This document shows positions 60,003 through 64,000 of a DNA stretch of 64,000 nt, one piece after another. Position numbers and translations under genes: made by a program. The number at the start of each line of letters is the position of its first letter. Positions within the stretch are counted from its first letter, which is position 1. The notes under the pieces are model-generated. The model did no database searches. It was not told where the DNA came from and saw nothing but the letters and a program-made list of their open reading frames with translations. The stretch comes from JBBQHX01 sp035306065 (lineage in GTDB: Bacteria; Gemmatimonadota; Gemmatimonadetes; Gemmatimonadales; Gemmatimonadaceae), in NCBI GenBank assembly GCA_035306065.1, contig DATGOL010000207.1, forward strand, positions 1 to 64,000, read 5' to 3'.

Positions 60003-60410
60003 TCAGCCTCGGTCGGAGGGTGCGGCGCCGGACCGCAGGCGCCTGATGGTCAGGAACGGAAGCGTGAGCAAGCCGATAATCGCTCCCGCAAGCATGTAAA
60101 TGTGCCAGTTGCAGGCCGGCGTTCCCGGGTCCGGAACACAACCCGTTACGCCGCCAACAACCTTGCCGAACAATACCGCGATCATGCCGCCGCTGAAGAA
60201 GCCTGCAACGGACATGAGGCAGCCGATTCCAAGATAACGTGCCGCATGCGGAGGATCAGCCTCTGCCGATGTTGGATTCGGCGCTTCCGCGCTCTGCGCG
60301 GCAGCACCACGTCCGTAGGCTCCGTCATCTGTCGCCTTCGGTGCGGAAGCCGCCGCATCATGACCGGCCACCTCACCGAGCTCGCTTCGATCGTCGCCCT
60401 GCGTTTCCAT
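60003..60410 (-). CDS. Two-helix membrane protein within the 2-oxoacid dehydrogenase operon
   Basis: 135 aa from ATG 60410, the start after the E1beta stop. Residues 1-55 are Ala/Glu/Asp-rich and soluble; membrane helices lie at about 58-82 and 100-120, with a loop holding two Cys (TGCVPDPGTPAC), and a basic C-terminus follows. Sits 8 nt after E1beta and 3 nt before E2. Not recognised. Confidence 0.7.
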   Translation of the reverse strand: METQGDDRSELGEVAGHDAAASAPKATDDGAYGRGAAAQSAEAPNPTSAEADPPHAARYLGIGCLMSVAGFFSGGMIAVLFGKVVGGVTGCVPDPGTPACNWHIYMLAGAIIGLLTLPFLTIRRLRSGAAPSDRG

Positions 60411-60418
60411 ATGCGCGC

Positions 60419-61396
60419 TCAGTACTCCGCCAGGCGAAGCACCGCACGCACCACATCCGACGTCTGCGGGAGCACGTAGTCCTCCAGCGGCGGCGAGTAT
60501 GGCAGCGGCACGTCCGCGGCCGTTACGCGCAGTACGGGCGCATCCAGCCACTCGAATGCCAGCTCGTTGATTCGAGCCGTAATCTCACCCGCGATACCGC
60601 CAGTACGCGTGTCCTCGTGCAGCACCAGCACACGGTTTGTCTTGCGCACCGTTGCTACGATGGCCTCATCGTCCATCGGGAGCAGGCTTCGCAAGTCAAT
60701 CACTTCCACCGAAATGCCGTGCTCCTGCTGCAGCTGCTCTGCAGCCTCGAGCGCCTTGTACACCGTGGCGGCATACGTGATGATGGAAACGTCACTGCCC
60801 TCACGAGCAGTGCGTGCCTTGCCGATAGGCACCACGTGATCGCCAGCGGGCATCTCGCCCTTGATCCTGCGGTACAGATACTTGTGTTCGAAGAAGAGCA
60901 CGCAGTCGTCATCACGGATCGCGGCTTTCATCAGCCCCTTTGCATCGCTCGCTGTTGACGGATACACGATCTTCAGCCCGGGCGTATGCAGGAATGCAGC
61001 TTCCGGATTCTGCGAGTGGAACGGGCCTCCACGCACGTAACCTCCGCTGGGGCCACGCACCACCATGGGGCAGGCAAGAAAGGCGCGATACCTGGCCGTG
61101 GCTACGTAGTTCGTGAGCATGTCATACGCATTCGAGATGAAGTCAATGAACTGCATCTCTGCAACGGGACGCATTCCCATGTGCGCGGCTCCTGCCGCTG
61201 CCCCTACGATTGCCACCTCGGATATCGGGGTGTCTATCACGCGATTCTCGCCGAACTTCGACTGAAGTCCGTCGGTCACCTTGAAGGCGCCGCCGTACTT
61301 GCCGATGTCCTCGCCGAGAAGGAACACGTTCTCGTCGCGTTCCATCTCCTCGGTGAGTGCCTCACGAATCGCCTCGAGGAAGGTAATCTCAGCCAC
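60419..61396 (-). CDS. bkdB: 2-oxoacid dehydrogenase E1 component, beta subunit
   Basis: 325 aa from GTG 61396, the family's usual length, with AAGG at 6 nt; the longer frame lies within E1alpha. VAEITFLEAIREAL, LLGEDIGKYGGAF, RGPSGGYVRGGPFHSQ and EVIDLRSLLPMD mark it. Forms the alpha2beta2 thiamine-diphosphate enzyme with the E1alpha product. Confidence 0.93.
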   Translation of the reverse strand: MAEITFLEAIREALTEEMERDENVFLLGEDIGKYGGAFKVTDGLQSKFGENRVIDTPISEVAIVGAAAGAAHMGMRPVAEMQFIDFISNAYDMLTNYVATARYRAFLACPMVVRGPSGGYVRGGPFHSQNPEAAFLHTPGLKIVYPSTASDAKGLMKAAIRDDDCVLFFEHKYLYRRIKGEMPAGDHVVPIGKARTAREGSDVSIITYAATVYKALEAAEQLQQEHGISVEVIDLRSLLPMDDEAIVATVRKTNRVLVLHEDTRTGGIAGEITARINELAFEWLDAPVLRVTAADVPLPYSPPLEDYVLPQTSDVVRAVLRLAEY

Positions 61397-62546
61397 GTGC
61401 GCCTTCCTTTGCAGACCAGGTTCCCCATCCTTCCGGACGCTCGTGCGCCTCAACAGCGCTCTGCACACCCGTGCGGAACCACAGTGGCTCTACCTCCGGC
61501 GGATCCGCATATACGCCAACCAGGGAGTCGGTTGGCTCCGGCATGGGTGACGCCTCGGCAATGTCGGTGGCCTCATCGATGATCTCGATCACGCGCGCAT
61601 CCATCGCGTCCAGCTCGTCCTGCTTCACGCCTTCCTTCTCCGTGAGATACTTCGTGTAGCGCGCAATGGGATCGTTCGTGGTTTCCCACTGCTCGATCTC
61701 GCCGGGCGGCACGTAGCTCTGGTTGTCGTGCTCCGCGTGTCCCTTGCGACGATACGTCATGAGCTCGATGAGAGTGGGACCTTCACCTGCGCGTGCGCGT
61801 TCAACTGCCTCTCTCGTTACCGCGTACGTTTCGAGCACGTCGTTGCCGTCCGCGCGCACGCCAGGCATTCCGTAGCCGATTGCCTTGTCAACAAAGGACT
61901 CGGCCGCCGTCTGCCTGTTCGTTGGCGTGGAGTACGCGTACCCGTTGTTTTCCACGATGACCACCAGCGGACACTTCTGCACCGCCGCGAAGTTGATGCC
62001 CTCGTGAAATGCACCGGTGGACGTTGCGCCGTCACCGGTATACACAAGGCCAACCCGGTCTTCCCCGCGCAGCCTGAATGACAGCGTGACGCCTGCCATT
62101 ACCGGCACCATGTCTCCCAGGTGCGAGATCTGCCCGAGAAAGCCACGTGTCTCGCCAGGCGCGCCGATGTCACCGAAGTGAATGTTCAGTTCGCGACCGC
62201 GGGTAGGTGAGTCTCCCTTTGCCATGTACTGGCGCAGCACCTCAACCGGCGTGGCGCCCTGCACGAGCATCGAGCCCAGGTTGCGGATCAGCGGCGAGAG
62301 AACATCGCCCTTGCTGCGATCCAGCGCATAGGCGCTGCCAACCGCATCTGCTTCCTGACCCAGCGAACGAAACAGCCCTCCCACAACCTTGGTCTGACGA
62401 TAGAGGTTCACAAGCCGCTCCTCGAGGGAGCGCGTCAGGCGCATGTAGTGGTACAGTTCCAGCTTGGCGTCACGACCCAGTCCGGACACATTGCCGGACG
62501 TGCCGCGGCGCGCACTCGCGCGCGAACGCGCGGACCTTGTTGACAT
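61389..62546 (-). CDS. bkdA: 2-oxoacid dehydrogenase E1 component, alpha subunit
   Basis: 385 aa from ATG 62546. Thiamine-diphosphate motif GDGATSTGAFHEG through to VIVENN. RYTKYLTEKE and YRRKGHAEHDNQSYVPP resemble branched-chain E1alpha. The first 30 residues are Arg/Ser-rich and poorly conserved. It overlaps E1beta by 8 nt. No clear RBS. Confidence 0.92.
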   Translation of the reverse strand: MSTRSARSRASARRGTSGNVSGLGRDAKLELYHYMRLTRSLEERLVNLYRQTKVVGGLFRSLGQEADAVGSAYALDRSKGDVLSPLIRNLGSMLVQGATPVEVLRQYMAKGDSPTRGRELNIHFGDIGAPGETRGFLGQISHLGDMVPVMAGVTLSFRLRGEDRVGLVYTGDGATSTGAFHEGINFAAVQKCPLVVIVENNGYAYSTPTNRQTAAESFVDKAIGYGMPGVRADGNDVLETYAVTREAVERARAGEGPTLIELMTYRRKGHAEHDNQSYVPPGEIEQWETTNDPIARYTKYLTEKEGVKQDELDAMDARVIEIIDEATDIAEASPMPEPTDSLVGVYADPPEVEPLWFRTGVQSAVEAHERPEGWGTWSAKEGARG

Positions 62547-62580
62547 GAAAAACGGACGAAAAGGAGATGGGCCGCAGCCA

Positions 62581-62607
62581 CGGAGCCCGCGCACTTCGCG
62601 GGCTCCG
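62581..62607 (-). terminator. 11-bp hairpin between the 62622 gene and E1alpha
   Basis: CGGAGCCCGCG, loop CACTT, CGCGGGCTCCG. Fourteen nt past the stop at 62622 on minus; marks the boundary with the E1alpha operon. No U-tract. Confidence 0.6.
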
Positions 62608-62621
62608 CCGGATGGCCGGGC

Positions 62622-62915
62622 TTAGTACGCCGCTTCCGGTACGTGCCTTGGATCGAGTGCCCTGTGAAGGCGAACGAAGAATTTCTTCACGTTTCGGTCC
62701 AAGCGGCTCTCGCCTATCTGGTCCGTCTGTGCCTCCACGAAGGTGTAGTGCCCGCCCTCGGCCTTCACCAGCAGCTTCAGGTTGCCGAGCTCGCCGGAAA
62801 AGCCGCGGGAGTACAGGTCGCGCGCCGTACTCGTCATGCCTAACGTAGAGAAGTAGCCGTCGGCAATGTTGAGCACTTCGTCAAGCGGAAGCTGCGTACG
62901 ATGGAAATGCTTCAT
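62622..62915 (-). CDS. Small protein of unknown function
   Basis: 97 aa from ATG 62915; a TTG at 62951 is an alternative start inside the previous gene. MKHFHRTQLPLDEVL opening, then helix-strand mix with RGFSGELGNLKLLVKAEGGHY and a basic helix LDRNVKKFFVRL. Soluble, no Cys. Third gene of the ino1 operon; no family recognised. Confidence 0.65.
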   Translation of the reverse strand: MKHFHRTQLPLDEVLNIADGYFSTLGMTSTARDLYSRGFSGELGNLKLLVKAEGGHYTFVEAQTDQIGESRLDRNVKKFFVRLHRALDPRHVPEAAY

Positions 62916-62928
62916 GATCGCTTGCAGT

Positions 62929-63378
62929 TCAGGCGCCCGGATCGTTGCCAAGCTGCTCGTCTACCGAGCGCTCGGCACCAACTTCCTGCTGCCATTCCAC
63001 CTTCTCCAGCGCCTGCGTGGAATCGCTGCGGAACTCGATGGCCATTCCCCACTGGCCCGCGGTGGGGAACATCACGGCAGCAGAGTAGCTGCCAAGTTCC
63101 GCACCGCGCGCAAGTCCATCCCACACGGTTACCCGCTGGATGGTCGATGCATACAGGCGACCTTCACCGCCCTCGATGGGCTGGCGCGAATCCCTGTCCC
63201 GAACCGTCACGTTCCATACGACTCGCTCCACCGAATACGGCGGCAGCGGCTCCGGCGTGATCAGGAAGGTGTAGGATTCCGAAGAGAGACGGAGCGCGGG
63301 CCGCTCCTCGCTGTCGCACGCGACAGCGAGGAGTAGCGCAGCAACCGCTGCAACACGAGCGGTTCGGAGTTGCATCAT
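62929..63378 (-). CDS. Putative lipoprotein, FixH/YtkA-like fold
   Basis: 149 aa. Lipoprotein signal ends at LAVAC (Cys21). The mature part is beta-rich (FLITPEPLPPYSVERVVWNVTVRD, AVMFPTAGQWGMAIEF), resembling YtkA-like/FixH beta-sandwiches. ATGA overlap with the inositol-phosphate synthase gene links their translation. Confidence 0.7.
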   Translation of the reverse strand: MMQLRTARVAAVAALLLAVACDSEERPALRLSSESYTFLITPEPLPPYSVERVVWNVTVRDRDSRQPIEGGEGRLYASTIQRVTVWDGLARGAELGSYSAAVMFPTAGQWGMAIEFRSDSTQALEKVEWQQEVGAERSVDEQLGNDPGA

Positions 63379-64000
63379 GATGCGTAGTACTCCAGGCCGA
63401 GGTGGGTGATCTGCTCCTCACCCATGAGGTGACGGAGTGTGTTCTTCAACTTCGTCTTCTGGATGAACAGATCGTGTTCCGGCTCCAGGCCGGGCGCCGT
63501 CATGGGGCTCTTGTAGTAGAACGAGAGCCACTCCTGGATACCCTTCAGCCCCGCCCGGTGCGCGAAGTCCGAGAACAGCGCCAGGTCCAGCACCAGCGGA
63601 GCAGCAAGAATCGAATCGCGGCAGAGGAAATTCACCTTGATCTGCATGGGATAGCCCATCCATCCCACGATGTCGATGTTGTCCCAGCCTTCCTTGTTGT
63701 CGCCTCGCGGGGGATAGTAGTTGATCCGCACCACGTGCGAGAAGTCCTTGTACAGCTCGGGGTACATCTCCGGCTGCAGAACCGTGTGCAACACGCTCAG
63801 CTTGGACTCCTCCTTCGTCTTGAACGAAGCAGGATCGTCCAGCACTTCGCCGTCGCGATTGCCGAGAATGTTCGTGGAGTACCAGCCGGCAAGGCCGAGC
63901 ATGCGGGCCTTGATGCCTGGTGCAATCACCGTCTTCAACCAGGTCTGTCCGGTCTTGAAGTCCTTCCCGGAAATGGGCACGCCGCGCTGGTTTGCCAGCG
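63375..64000 (-). CDS. ino1: Inositol-3-phosphate synthase, C-terminal part (5' end off window)
   Basis: About 207 C-terminal residues; the frame enters from the right edge (LANQRGVPISGKDFKTGQT...). GKDFKTGQTWLK, GWYSTNILGNRDG and the SKLSVLHTVLQPE block carry the active-site Lys residues of myo-inositol-1-phosphate synthase. It converts glucose 6-phosphate to inositol 3-phosphate using NAD. The rest lies outside the window, so the start and N-terminal Rossmann part are unseen. Confidence 0.93.
   Translation of the reverse strand, partial: LANQRGVPISGKDFKTGQTWLKTVIAPGIKARMLGLAGWYSTNILGNRDGEVLDDPASFKTKEESKLSVLHTVLQPEMYPELYKDFSHVVRINYYPPRGDNKEGWDNIDIVGWMGYPMQIKVNFLCRDSILAAPLVLDLALFSDFAHRAGLKGIQEWLSFYYKSPMTAPGLEPEHDLFIQKTKLKNTLRHLMGEEQITHLGLEYYAS

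Overview
The window reads as a chromosomal stretch of a high-G+C, diderm (outer-membrane-bearing) bacterium. LptD, BamD, Tol-Pal, SecA, a single bifunctional Rel, an alpha ribosomal operon, GTG/TTG starts and Ser/Ala/Asp-rich periplasmic proteins together suggest Gemmatimonadota or a close relative. That assignment is inference from gene content and style; I could not run a database search. Almost everything lies on the minus strand: only a PpiD-like foldase (1957-3777) and one tRNA-Leu (51241-51324) are on plus. No prophage, transposase, CRISPR array, toxin-antitoxin pair or recognisable defence island was seen; the window is mostly core genome, organised into long, tightly overlapped operons.

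Layout, left to right. 1-3.9 kb: 5' part of a TPR/acidic-linker protein running off the left edge, diverging from the PpiD-like foldase. 3.9-8.0 kb: TPR protein -> polyprenyl diphosphate synthase -> DUF4321-like membrane protein -> TatA (transcribed right to left). 8.2-17.7 kb: envelope operon, sugar epimerase -> tolQ -> tolR -> tolA-like -> tolB -> pal -> cpoB -> tatC -> lptD. 18.1-26.6 kb: radC -> rel -> uvrB -> tsaE -> tsaB -> rimI -> ssb -> a secreted protein of unknown function. 26.9-31.6 kb: bamD -> nadD -> secA. 31.6-43.7 kb: nucleotide-sugar block gmd -> rmd -> carB -> wbpD -> wbpB -> wbpE -> wbpA -> ugd -> UDP-xylose synthase, making activated sugars but with no glycosyltransferase. 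43.8-47.2 kb: rpmJ -> rpsM -> rpsK -> rpsD -> rpoA -> rplQ -> rpmB. 47.4-51.1 kb: smpB -> N-acetylmuramoyl-L-alanine amidase -> pyrD -> pyrF. 51.2-52.5 kb: tRNA-Leu(CAG), then an Rrf2/IscR-like regulator and a small partner gene. 52.6-56.2 kb: trxB -> MBL hydrolase -> membrane protein, then aspartase/fumarase. 56.4-62.5 kb: branched-chain 2-oxoacid dehydrogenase E1alpha -> E1beta -> small membrane protein -> E2 -> two small unknowns -> PHP phosphoesterase -> SDR. 62.6-64 kb: 3' part of inositol-3-phosphate synthase -> lipoprotein -> small unknown.

The most distinctive local features are: an inverted repeat that overlaps both the -10 box and the start of the Rrf2/IscR-like gene (52473-52507), which looks like an autoregulated, leaderless transcript; an SDR whose catalytic Tyr is His; a RimI acetyltransferase carrying an N-terminal collagen-like low-complexity arm; the nine-gene envelope operon; and carB embedded in a nucleotide-sugar cluster that starts 28 nt after a ribosomal-operon terminator.

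The only stretch above 300 nt without a gene is 17735-18090, described as a feature. Other gaps (1760-1956, 8023-8236, 26639-26879, 47149-47352, 56236-56447) are about 200-240 nt; they hold start regions, hairpins or candidate promoters where listed, and otherwise nothing I can name.
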